Shown: piece after piece, positions 1-13,800 of the stretch
How positions within the stretch are numbered: the first letter of the stretch is position 1
Layout of the letters: each line of letters opens with the position of its first letter
The notes under the pieces: model-generated
Told to the model about the DNA's origin: nothing
The model's input: only the letters and a program-made list of their open reading frames with translations
Database searches by the model: none
Position numbers and translations under genes: made by a program
From: Lottia gigantea
Taxonomy: Eukaryota > Mollusca > Gastropoda > Lottiidae
NCBI RefSeq assembly: GCF_000327385.1
Contig: NW_008707001.1
Location: forward strand, 3,372,866-3,436,865
Direction of reading: 5' to 3'
Length of the DNA: 64,000 nt

Positions 1-881
1 TACACTATTTGTTTTTTACTGTCCTTTTAACTGACAGAGCATCATTTAAAGTAGAACTCTCCAATTCATATGTTCTAGTTAGCTGTAAGTTTGAAAGTGT
101 GAATGAACCCAAAAGAATAAAAATTCAACCTTGATCAGCGATTTGAGAAGGAAAAAATTGAAATAAGCCACTTTTATTTCACATTTGAACAAAATTAATT
201 ATTCAATTTTTTCACTCCATAAAATTTGATAATAGATGTTGTTGATAAGAGTTATAAAATCAGCAGGGATGAAGGTGATTTGACTGGTAGTTTAATATCT
301 CAATGACAGCAGGTAGAGTCTATATTATATACCAGGTATATAAACATATAACAATAGTAAGCTTGTTGATATACCACTGCACGAGTCAATATCACAACAT
401 CTGGGTTTATTACTGACTCTTATTATCCTCTCTAATCATATTTTAATATTCAAATTTTCACATAGGATTCGAAATGAATCAAATAAAGTACCATTAAAAT
501 TTTACCACAGAAATTTTAATTGTTATTACCTTTATATGACCATTTTGAATCACCTGTGTTAAAATTTGTGATTTAAGTGATTTTTTAATAAGTCAAGCGA
601 AATAATATCCAAGTCTTCATAAAAGCATAAATTATATCTTATATACAGGTGATAGAGCATTGTACACTCTAACTGGCCTCAAATACATTCTATATATCAA
701 TTAGTATTCAGCCAGGTAGAAAATATGGCTTACTTATAATTCTTTTTAAATTTGGTTTATCACACCACAAAGTTTTCTGATCTATATAGATTTCTTTTAT
801 CTTGTTTGTATCTTTATTTATGAGATTATAAACAACTTATTTCCTCCACAACAAAAGACAATTCATTTTACTGTAGGCCAT

Positions 882-1480
882 AAATTGACACTGCAAGTCA
901 TTTGGCTGTTTTTAAATTGACACTGCAAGTCATTTGGATGTTTTTTAAATTGACACTGCAAGTCATTTGGCTGTTTTTAAATTGACACTGCAAGTCATTT
1001 GGATGTTTTTTAAATTGACACTGCAAGTCATTTGGCTGTTTTTAAATTGACACTGCAAGTCATTTGGATGTTTTTTAAATTGACACTGCAAGTCATTTGG
1101 CTGTTTTTAAATTGACACTGCAAGTCATTAGGATGTTTTTAAATTGACACTGCAAGTCATTAGGATGTTTTTAAATTGACACTGCAAGTCATTTGGATGT
1201 TTTTAAATTGACACTGCAAGTCATTTGGATGTTTTTAAATTGACACTGCAAGTCATTTGGCTGTTTTTAAATTGACACTGCAAGTCATTTGGATGTTTTT
1301 AAATTGACACTGCAAGTCATTTGGCTGTTTTTAAATTGACACTGCAAGTCATTTGGATGTTTTTAAATTGACACTGCAAGTCATTTGGCTGTTTTTAAAT
1401 TGACACTGCAAGTCATTTGGATGTTTTTTAAATTGACACTGCAAGTCATTTGGATGTTTTTAAATTGACACTGCAAGTCA
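882..1480. repeat. 32/33-bp minisatellite, about 18.5 copies (downstream part of TMTC1)
   Basis: The unit AAATTGACACTGCAAGTCAT then TTGGCTGTTTTT is repeated 18 times plus a partial copy. GGCTG units (32 bp, five T) and GGATG units (32 or 33 bp, five or six T) alternate over much of the array, so a two-unit period exists. Copies are nearly identical, so the array is young or being homogenised. Confidence 0.95.
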
Positions 1481-1845
1481 ACATTTTGCATTGTATAGAT
1501 TTTTTTTCTAGTAAACTTTCAGTATATATCTAAAGATATTATATGATTACACAAGATAATACCAGGCCAGGCCTATTCAGTATTCAGGATCTAATCTTGA
1601 TGCTCATAGCAAATGTATGGCCTAAATTGTTACCCTTTTGTAATAAAGATATTATCATTAATATCAGCAATACAGGACTGAAATCTGGCTGAACCTACAG
1701 AGTTTTGATCAGATTTAATGCTGTACTTCTATGAGAAAAAAAAGAGCCAAAGCATCAGCCCTGATTGGAATGTATAGAATCTATTCTGTTTCTCAACCTT
1801 TGTGACAACCAAAACTGTTGCTTCAAGAAAATAAATTATAATTAC

Positions 1846-4800
1846 CTTGGAATGTACAGAATCCTCTCTGCCACCACAAAACCAACTCTGATGAAGAAAT
1901 TGCTTGCAGGAATAAATGGAATGGTGAGGAAGATCAGTGATAATACTGGAATATTCTTGGAACATCCCTTAAAATAAAATATTGAAAAAAGGTTAAATTT
2001 CTTTTTTCACTCTAAATTCCAAAATTTGAAAATTGAACTCTAGTACATTTTGAAGATTATTTATATTCAAAACCCAAATAAACCTCTGTTAATGGCGAAC
2101 AATGTAATTTAAGAATATAACTTACTTTATTTCGGAAGATTTTAAGAGACTTTATAATGATACTGATGAAGGCTATATAGAATACCAGGGTGGCGAGGTT
2201 TCTGCTATCTGATATATCTTGAACTAACGGTATACTACCTAGTTGCCAATCATAACATAGTGTTATAGGTGATATTAATAACCAAATATTAAATACTAAT
2301 AAATAGTTATAAGTCAATATCCTGAAATATAAATCAATATATTTATAACTAATACTTAATATATATCAATATCAAACATAAACTTAGACATCTGCAAAAT
2401 TCAAAAAGTAATCAAATATTCAAATATTTTAATAAGGGTTTACACTACACTGAGTTATATCATATAGTATTGTATATATGTTGTATGTTAAATACAGAAA
2501 AGTATTTAATTGATACATATTTGTTATTAAGCTTGTATCAATCTAAAGGCATGCTTCATAGAAGTGGGCATATGCTTAGACGTCAAATTAGAAAAATTCA
2601 ATTATAGAACAGGATTTTGAACTTGATTGGCCTGCAAGAGTCTCATGACCTTGAAAAAGTCATTATTTAATTTGACACCACTGTAAAAACACACAAATCA
2701 ATGTAGGAAGGATCATCATAAAAAAGAACATAGTTGGATGAAACTGAGTTATCTTGGTATCCATATTTGCAACTTATGTTATTAGAACAAAACAAGAACC
2801 ACATTATATAAGTCTAATAAAACAAGACTACCTTGTCAAAAGACTGGAAGAAAAGGAAGCCGGATTGTCTTGATCTAAAAATATAGGAACTTGCCATCCA
2901 TTGATAAAACATCGTATAAGAAATATTGATATAAACTGAAAATAGAAAATTATTTATTTGACTTTAACTCTATTTAATTAAAATGCAAAAATTTTTTTTT
3001 CGTGTCATTTCTGTGGTTGACTGTATTTAAATAAGATTGATTTTAATTGAATAATAAATTAATTAATCAATTTAACTTGTTGCCTATGTTTCTTTATTTA
3101 TTATTGGTATCCATTATATTCCTGATGACGATGTCAGAACCACATTGAAACATTGAAACATAAAGTAATAAATATTCAGTATATATCCATAATAATTGTC
3201 TTATTTATCTAAAACTTCTAATATGCCATTAGGATTATTAATCAATTTTGGATTATTTAAAGAACATGAATTGGGGTTGCTGTGTGAACTGCAGACAACT
3301 AAAATAATCTGCCTATACTGAAGTAGTAAAATTGAAACTATTGCTTGTCAAGATCAATTTCAAAATGTTTGGCCAAGGCCAAGCCCAAGCTGTCCTGTTG
3401 TTATCTTTGTTAAAAATGGTAGTTTCTTTTCTTCTTTAAACTTTGTATAACTTTGTTTGACAAGAAATAATCTATCACTCAGTTAAAAGTTGTAAAAATA
3501 ACAAAACCATTATACACTCAAGAAATATAAAAAAAATTTGGGCGTGTGCATCACGTAGGCGTGCATATCTTTACTTAATTGATATCAATTCATATTCTGT
3601 GCCCACTTAAAAGTGCAAACATTGTAATACAAATTTTTAACAATTTTGTTTTTTCAAATATGAAATCAAACTTTGCTTTATGCAAAAAATTCAAACTTTA
3701 AAAAATGATTTCATAAAGTTCAACTTTCTCTAAGCAATTTAAATCATTTGAACTGTGTAAATGAGTAGGCTGAGGGCACTATTTAAATCTAGATTAGTAG
3801 AATGGTATACAGGTTAATGCTCCATGTTTCTATTCAATTTCTCTATTATAATATTATACTATTCAAATAGCTCTTATATAAACCACAGCACAATATGCAA
3901 ACAACATAGGAGATAAAAGGCAACCCTGACAAATATACATTAAATAGTTGTTTGTAATGTATCTTATATATAACTGATTTAAAAAAACAAGTTTTGTCGG
4001 CTTTCATGACCAATTCATTTCAATATAGATAATGTCACAGACAAAAGGTTGTACCTATTTTATTCATTAAATTTTTTTTTTTCTGTTTAAGTGCTGACCT
4101 CTGCATACGCTTTATCTATTTCAATAGTTCAAAGGAAAATAACTATGACTAAAGGCTTAATTGCAATATAAAATAACATTCAAAAACTTTATATTTTTTT
4201 AAGGTTAAATGTAATGTTAAAAATAATGGGAGACTCGCACAGCTGAAAAATTCTAAAAGCTTTAAAATATACATAGATTGGATAAAGGTACAATTGATAT
4301 TTTAGACAATGATATTTGATTTAAAAAAAATCAAATAGGATTCTAAGATTCTGCTATTTCATCCACATATCCACATTGTCCCACTCACAAAAAGTTTTGA
4401 ATTGAATAGCCAAATTCTGCTGTAATTTTGTTGAATAGTATAATATTATAATAAAGAAATTGAATAGAAACATGGAGCATTAACCTGTATACTAATATTA
4501 ATATAGATTTAAATAGTGCTCTCTGCCTACTCATTTACACAGTTCAAATGATTTAAAAAAATGTTGTTTAGCTCCTGAATGATATAATATAAACTTACTG
4601 AGAATGCTAGTAAGGTTACTCTGATTATCAATGGTTTACATTGAATTATGCTGACTTCTCTACTTATCCATCTGTAATAAAAAAATAAAACAAATGTTGA
4701 TACTGGTATAAAGACAAACAGCAAACAATATCTTTAAATCTTTTTCAGATTTGGAGAAAGACAAATTCAAGAGAATACCAAATGTTCAAACAGTTCAAAA

Positions 4801-7800
4801 ATTCAACAAATAGCTATCTTGAGTTGCAGTCAATAACAAAAAATCTCCATATAGAGATTATCAACTTTTGTAAAGTTCAACGTCTGCAACAGTATTTTCT
4901 GCCCCATGAGTCCCTTGTAAAGACTGGAAATCCACCCTTTCTAAAGTCTAAAACCACTATACAAACCACTAAAGACATGTACCAATCTGCAATTGTTTGT
5001 TTCAATTAAGATTCCCTTCCCAAAAGTTCAATAACATTTAGGTACTGTCATTACTCAGAGCCTTACCTATTGACACCATTTCTGGATAAAATCAAGCAAT
5101 CAATGGCAGCAGATACAACAAGAACCATAACTCCATGTTCCTTACATAATGTAGAGATGATAGCCAATGATATGCTGAGAGTAAAATAGCACCAGTTGAT
5201 AGTTGAGGGTATGAAGACATCTTCATCAGGGTGTATGACTTCTATACTCCTACAAACAAAGGAAAAATTCATTTCAATCAGTCGTCCCCATTTCTTAATC
5301 ACATATATATCTAGGTCCAAAAATGAAACTTAAATGTTCTTGACATCCCAAAATATGTATGAAATAAATAGAAATATATCTTGAACATGTGTTACTGAGT
5401 GAAGAATAATAAATCATTCTCTTTGCTTTAGAGCAAGTAGTTTTCTAAAACTGTCAGATCTGTTTTCTTGTGTAGAGATTGTTTTGTCTCAAGTGAGTGG
5501 AATTATTTAAGGAGAAATAGTTTAATCACCCATTTGAGAAAGGTGTGTATTATATTCACAATTATACAGTAAACAGATTGCACAGAAAAAGATTTAGAAA
5601 AAGATAACCTTGGTAATTGTTTTTCAACATTCACTACATTATAAAAAGGTGTGATGGGACTTGGTTTGACTGATCTGATAAACATTGTAATATGTACACT
5701 AATTATGTACATTAACATAACAATAGATAACTTATAGAATACTAATCATCTATTTTGGGGCTTGACCATCGATCATTCTCATTGTCAAAACATCACTTTG
5801 TCATTCTAGTGAATACTAACAAGTTTTTTCTTATCTTAAAGTAGGATTGCCTAAAGCCAAATGATTCATATTTTGTTTTTTTGCACTACATCAATCAATA
5901 GTATGATTTTACTAATCAGGAAACCTATCCAGATACAGTTAACAATTGATCAAATAAGAAAAAATAATTTCTCCAATATTAAATCTAGTCTATTTTTTCC
6001 CATCCTTATGCCAACAATATAAAAAATACAAGAAAAAAAAATAGCTTAAAAAAGTTTCAGAAATGAGCAAATTAGTCCATAATTTTCATCCTTTTTATTT
6101 TTTTGATCAGATATTTTCGTACAAATTTTCAATGAATTATTCCTCCAGCTTTGCTTCCTGAGAATTCTAGACTATCGTGCTTTAATCCTCAGTAATAATA
6201 ATAATAATCTATTTTCTTAGTTTTTGAGATGTTGACAATAAAGTTCTGGACAGACATTGTTAACCTGTCATGCTGGTTGTGATTAGAAAATGATTTATCA
6301 AAATATAAACAATGGCTGACAAGGACAATGTTTTCGTGAATTGAAAATAAATCTCAATATCACTGGCCTTGGTCTTGGTAACAAAACATTTTTTTTTTTT
6401 TTGAAGAAAATCTGTAACAATGGACAATCATTAACCAATGTTTGAAAACACAGATATCCAGGTCTGTAAACACTTAACCTCTGTTCACAAACTTTAGCCT
6501 ATGAGGTTTTAGGGATAATATCAAATTTGTAAATGTAAAACTAGTAAATAATATTTCATTATTTCACCCAGGAGAGCATATATTTAAAAAAGATTAAAAG
6601 ATTGCCAGGGGAGGGGCCCCAAACTCACTAAAGTTCACAGCGCCCCCACTCCTCTAGTTGAGCCACTGATGGTTAATCGTTAGGGTGGTCACAATTCAAC
6701 AAAAGGCAAAGGGTTAAAGTAGTGTTAAAATGAAAGTTCATAAAACTGAAAAATTTATTTACCTGATGTAAAATATGATTGAAAGAAGAAAGAAAACGGC
6801 AGCTAAAATATCAGCTCTTCCCACAATTCCAGATACCTGAAGATATAATATAAACATCAGTTTTAATTCTATTGTTTTAAAAGCTTCTATGTACAACAGA
6901 GTCATAAATTAGTTTAAGAGATTGTAAAGAGGTTTTCTAAATCTTTAAAGTGTATCTGGGACACTGATGGCATCAATTTGCACCATTCCAATCTTCAATC
7001 AGACGTCTGTGGTTGCTGTAAATCCACGAAAAATTAAGTGTTTGATGACTACTATGCTTGTACCACATAAAACCCTACACAATAAGTGACATCATCAAAC
7101 ACTTGGTTTTAATAGAATTACAGGAGCCACAGATGTCTGATTGGAAATTGGAATGGTGCAAATTGACGCTATTAGTGTCACCGATATTCATAACAAAATT
7201 AGAAAACTACTTTACAATCCCTTTAAATTGCTATAATACATTATTTTCTGACAAATATGTTACAATTGCAAAATTTCAGTTCTGTTCACTTTTGATTTTA
7301 TGCATACTGGAAAGTTCTCGTGTATTTGTTATATTTCACTATTTGTCTTATGGGAGAGTAAGCTGTTATAATCCTTACACCTCCTAGAAAGTATATATCA
7401 TTAAGAGCTGGCCCACCTGCACAAATAATAAATATACCTATTCAAGTGATAATTGACTGCAATTTGCACATTTAAGAGGCATGTTTCAAATCGAAATTAT
7501 TCAAAACTGTTTTGAGATATTTTCAGTTCTCGAGCCTCACCTCTCTCTCTTTTGATTTTCTAACTCTGTTATTCTCAGCTTTTATAAAAGGCTTTATTTG
7601 CAAGACAGATATGATTGAAATTACTGATACCTAACTGTGCTTTGGTGTGATATTTTTCCACACTCATAATTTTAATATACAGTAGGCCTATCTAAAACTG
7701 TCATTTAATAATCAGTCAATATACACTGATAAACCCACTGTTAAACTTTATAATTCTCTTAGTCCGTTTTCTATACAGAGTGGACCATGCATGACCAGTA

Positions 7801-10800
7801 CTGTATTCTACTATAACTGTACAGTATTCAAGTAAATCGCAGGGCATTATGATATTTCAACAGATTTCAACAGATTTGTTTCTTTTAGATAATTTTACTG
7901 TCAACAAAAAAGCCATCTTTATGAATGAACTATACTAGTGCAGTTAACTAGATTTTAATAATAATGAAATGTCACAGTGATTTTCAAGAAAAAGATTAGA
8001 AAGAGATAAAATCTTTCCAGTCCAATATTTTTTGGAAAGTTTTGACAGATTTATGGGGGGAAATTAGTAAGATTTTCATGGTCGATTTGTAACAAGTTTT
8101 TTTTAGATTTTTGTACAAAACAGGAAACATTTTTCGGATTGAATATATTAAAGATGCAATTTTCAGGGAAATGTTCAACTTTCAATAAACTTGCTTGAAG
8201 ACTTTTTTAGCAAGTGCAGATATTTCAAGATCTATTGGCAATATTGATCATTGTACTTTATATTATAAGACTCAAATGTTTAAATCGTAAAGAAGAACTG
8301 CCAAATTCCAGATATTTCTAATTCTTCAAAGACAAGAGCAGTAACTCTCTATCTATTTTTTGCAACTCTCTCAAATTTGAACTTGAATATCAAATAGTGA
8401 CAGATCAAGTATAATCTTTTGACTAAAAAAAATTGTAAAGAAACAGGCCTGAAGTTAAAAAGAATAGCCCAAACCTTCAATTTCTGACAAATCACAAAAT
8501 GAATAGCGACAGGGCCAGAATTATTGACACAGAGTCCCCAATTAATCAAACAGTTAACAATATCTATCAGCAGGTTATTGTTAGGCTCTGTTGACAATGT
8601 CCACTTCTTTATTTACATTGGACAATGGTCACAGACTGACCAGCAAATGTTGACCACTGAGCAATAAACAACATTGAAAACATTTCTTAAAGGGACAGGT
8701 TTGCCATTTTTCTATTTCTATATATTTTCTATATATGGCAAGAGTCTGAAGAAAAGAGTTGTCACATTAACTTTCAAACGAGGATAATTCTCCATACACA
8801 TGGATTTGAAGGCTCAAATTTTGACAGTGAGCTGTTAACACCATTACTGATTTGCTTAGCTAAAAAATTCTCGTTTCTGAGACTAAGCTACCATTGGACA
8901 AACAAATGGCAAACCTGTCCCTTTAAAATATGTAAATGAACAAGCCTTATCATGCTGACCAAGCCCTTTCAAGGCTCATGCTGATAAATTGTAACTGGCA
9001 GACCTTTTTTCAACTTATATTATTTGACTATAACTTGACCTATTCATGGCTTAACTACGTCTTTTATCTTGTCAATTTGAAATTCAATGGAAATTATTTG
9101 GATAACTGCATACATTTATCATGGAGGTCAAATGTTTCCCCTAGTCTGAAACTAGCTATTTCTATCAAGTACTGATAGCGATTTTAACAGAGGTCCATCA
9201 GCAACTAGGTTATACTAAATTTGGCCTCTTCTTTTTTTACAGAGATTGACCAGATTAAAGTCACAAACAGTCAAAGAATAAATGACATAATTAGGGTAAA
9301 GGTTAAAATGGTCAATTTATATTTTTTCAAATTTTTTAGATCAATATGGTATTCTAATACTCACCGCCTCTGTATGGATAGGATGAACAGCAAATATAAC
9401 AGCAGAGTAGAAGGTACAACTGTTAGAAATATGGAATATTTGGCGTAGAATGTAGATAAATAATGCAGTTACCAGACAATGTAAGGCCACATTGATAATA
9501 TGGAAAGTAAAAGGCTTCCCATCACTTAATGCATAGTTCAATCTGAAACGAAAAGAAATATGAAATTCAATTTTTTGTTTTGACTATAAAAGACAAGTAA
9601 TGTAGTGTGCAATTAGAGAAAATTTTCTTAATTATTACCAGCCTTAGATGACCTTTTCTTTTGCAATTTCCTGTTGCAAAAGAATATCAAATGATATTTT
9701 ATTAGATTTGAAAAGATCCAACCAAAAAACCAATCAATCAAATTAAAGTTGTATTCCTGTTATTTCCTGTTGCAAAAGAATATCAAATGATATTTTATTA
9801 GATTTGAAAAGATCCAACCAAAAAACCAATCAATCAAATTAAAGTTGTAGATATTTTTTTCATTTCCTTTCCTCACTTCAGATCTTAAGACATTTTAAGA
9901 AAGATTTGTTCCTTTCAGTCAATTCAAGCAATGAAATGTTCTGAGCTAAACTTGTTGGGAATTCTTGGATGTTCACGTGAACTAGCTACGGAAATAGAAC
10001 GTTTAAATTACAATTTGCAAATTGGAAGTTTTTATCAGACATGACTGGCAACAATAACAAAGTCAACACTCCTTAATAGTGTCTTAAAGTCTTTAAATGG
10101 CATTTAGCAATTGTGAGTACGATATATAGACACAGCTTTATGGAACAACAATTAATGTATGTATAGTTTGCCCATCACTTCTTAACATTATGTGCCTGAG
10201 GACGATGGGGAAAACACGTCGAAACGTTGCATAAAACTTTAACCAGTGATTGTTGTTCCATAAAGCTGTGTCTATGTACTCCTTAACTGTACTTGCTTGA
10301 GTATAACAATTTGGTCCCATATGTTTCATCTAAGTATAATGATTTTGATATAAGAGATCAGAAAATCTATTTATTTCAAGGTCAATAATATCACATCTAG
10401 ACACCTGTGACAAGTTATATACTAGTTTCAATGTAAGTCAGGGTTTTCTGTATACAGAAACAACAGTAAAAATTATCAAACATAATAAATAGAATTCTAG
10501 AACCATTGAACATCAGAAACTCAGTTCACACCAAACTTTTAAAATTGAATTTGATTTTGGTGAAGGATTAAGTGTTTTCATTAAAGGGACAGATGTGCCA
10601 TTTCTTTGGACCTATCAAACTTTAGTCTCAGAAACGGTAATTTTTTTGCTTAACCAATATATCCTTTGATATATAGAAAAGACATATGTAGAAAATGGCG
10701 CATCTGTCCCTTTAATGTTATCATTTATCACTTATGATGAGATCATAACAGAAAATAAATGATAAAATATCAACTCAAATAGATAAAACTTGACATTCAC

Positions 10801-13800
10801 TTTCCCTTTTCTGGATTTTATCTTAAAAGTTTGGGGAAATACCCAACATAGATACCAAAACAAAAATATACAAATATTCATAACACAATTACAGTTTATA
10901 TCCTTGTCTTCAAATAACATAATGGAGTATTGCTTTTACAAAACTTGGTCCTAAAAATAAATCTAAATTTAAAAGTGGCTCCACCCATTCCATCCATCCG
11001 TTCCCCTCCCCCTCCATCACTCCCAGCTTAATTTTCATCTATGGTCACTATAATCGCAAAGTTGCTATTGATATATAACTACATGTGAGTTAGATTGAGT
11101 TGAATTGCAAGAACAATGCTATCCGGGTCTCCCATACACATTAATATGTTAGAAAAACCCCTTTAACTTTTCTATACCTACATGACAATGGATATTGTAT
11201 TTATTGTAAATATGCATCCATGGGGGAGATAAATAAAGTGTATACAGGTGTCATATTATATGAGACAAGCACATGACTTCAATCTTTCATACACGGTTGT
11301 TTTCATCAAGCAATTTTTAAAAAAACTATCTGAATAGATATAGTTATCTTATATCTCCCCCACTTACAGTCGACTTAGCTGAATATTTCCAACTAAAAAA
11401 CACCCTTAAAATTCAAGCTGGTGAAATGTAGGTATTGGAATTTGAAATAATTGATAAGGCTCAATTTTCCAGTACGAAATATAGCTGATGATGAGAAGTG
11501 TAGATTCTGTCTTGCTGCTTACAAATTTGTACATTGAACATGCTCAATAATTCTTAAGCAACATTTAGGGGCAGTGATCATATTAAATAACACAATAATA
11601 TGGTTGTATTTTTCTTGATGACAATGTAAATTGTTGAAATGTTGTGTACAATAAAACTCAGGAGTAATTTACCATACAAACTGATGATGACAATGTAAAG
11701 TGTTGAAACATTGTGTACAATAAAGCTCAAAGTAGTGATAAAATTGTTATTTAAAGCCATATTATCAAGATGGTCAATTTGAAGATAATATATTCATAAT
11801 CACAATCTAACTATTACTTTCATTATACAGTAAACAAATAATCATATCATATCACATATAATAATATTGATATTTAATCAATACCTTTAATATCTTTATA
11901 CCCTAATATATCTATATCAATATCAAAGGTAAAAGACATTATTCAGGCTTCAGCTATATCCAGTGAATCTCTGAGTAACATGTTTCAGGGTCTGTTTTAA
12001 TATTTCTATATATTAGGTATAATAATATTGATATTTAATCAACACCTTATCATTATTACCCTGATATATCATATCCATATCAAAGGGAAAAGACCTTATT
12101 CATGCTTCAGCTATATCCAGTGAATCTCTGAGTAACATGTTTCAGGTTCTGTTTTAATATTTCTATATATCACATATAATAATATTGATATTTAATCAAC
12201 ACCTTATTATTATTACCCTCATATCTATATCAAAGGGAAAAGACCTTATTCAGGCTTCAGCTATATCCAGTGAATCTCTGAGTAACATGTTTCAGGGTCT
12301 GTTTTAATATTTCTATATATCAGGTATAATAATATTGATATTTAATCAACAGCTTTAATATCTTTATCATTATTACCCTGATATATTATATATATCAAAG
12401 AGAACACCAGCTCTGGGTGACCAGGGCTAGATAGAAGAATAAAATTCTTATATAGTCATCTGTATCATCATTATTGTAGTTATCTAAAGATATGTTTTAC
12501 CAGCAGATAAAATTTACTGTTATGTACCCAGGATGCCTAATGCCTGGGACTCCTACATTTGAGCAAAAAATGTACGAAGCAATTGTAGAAGTTGGATCTA
12601 ATTTGAAAGGGACATTGATAGGTGAAATCATGCTTTATCAAATTGTAAAGCAAATATCAGTATATCTCTTTAAAATTCAAAGATAAGAGAAGAGGGGAGG
12701 GGGCTCAAAAAGAACAGTGATTTTGAATTCTGTGGCAACAATTAGTTGAGCATTATTCAGTGACTCCCAATTTCAATTATCTAGATGTTACCTATACAAT
12801 TTGTAATAATGCAATTTTGAATTTGAATTAATGAGAAGCAGGTTGTATATAGAGCATGTAAGACTCATTTTTATGCAGATATCAATATTTGAGTCTATAA
12901 AAAGGGAGATTTCTTTGATAGTTTATTTCTATCAAGTTTAACTAACTCTTTAGTTGTGAGTCAGTGAGTTGTATAATTTATTCAATGAAGATAAAGAATA
13001 GAATATTTGTCATTAAAAATAATGTGTTTTTTTTTTTGACAGTAAGACCATTAGACTTAAGTTATTATTGATAATAATATATGGGTTTATAAATTGTTTA
13101 CAATTTTATCAATTTTATAGAAATATTTTTCCAAATTTACCCACAAACATGCTTGGAAAATTCTTCAGAAGACTTGATACTGGAGTATAAGTATAAGAAT
13201 TACTGTATCCAGATTATGCTAAGCGTTTTAAAGCTACTGCAAGAGTCTTTAAAGGAACACTGTGTGTAAACCTATGCTAGTGCCTTCTGATAGTAAAGGT
13301 GTGAAAAGACGTACAGTGTGGTGTACCTTGTCCAGACTGGTACCTTGTGTGTTCACTTTTTTCTACCATATTGATAATCCTGCATTGTACATCGCATTGG
13401 TCACCGAACATTGTCTTTTCTCAGCTTTACCCATTACCCAGCCACCCTTATCACTACGAATTAACAAAATTTCGTAACTACGCAACAGAATCTAATAAAT
13501 CCATAAAACTAAATATTTATTGAAAAAACATTTATAATTTGACACCAGGTAAGTCCACTGATGAATATATTCTATTGATGACTAAGTTTGAAAATTTAAA
13601 TTCAATGTTCACTCTAACAGGTTGAATTCATTCAACTGTCTACAACTGAATGATGTTAAATTAACAGGGATTCCGTAGAATTACGGCATTGAGACAAATA
13701 AGTAAGTGCCAACTCTTCAAGAACACCTGTTGTTTCTCTACAACTAAATGAACTTGTTTAAAAAAACAAGATTCTGAAGAATTACAGTATTGAGACTATA

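Noticed and set aside
1-1845. Further TMTC1 exons (first TPR exons)
   Set aside because: I looked for the expected continuation after VAERILYIP on the minus strand and found no matching peptide with splice sites.
7058-7387. 109-residue open frame on the plus strand
   Set aside because: Most of it is the palindromic interior and right end of a fold-back MITE; no splice context or protein resemblance.
10195-10228. Complete, active hammerhead ribozyme
   Set aside because: The core-like flanks and stem II are present, but no stem III and cleavage triplet could be drawn here or at the related sites.
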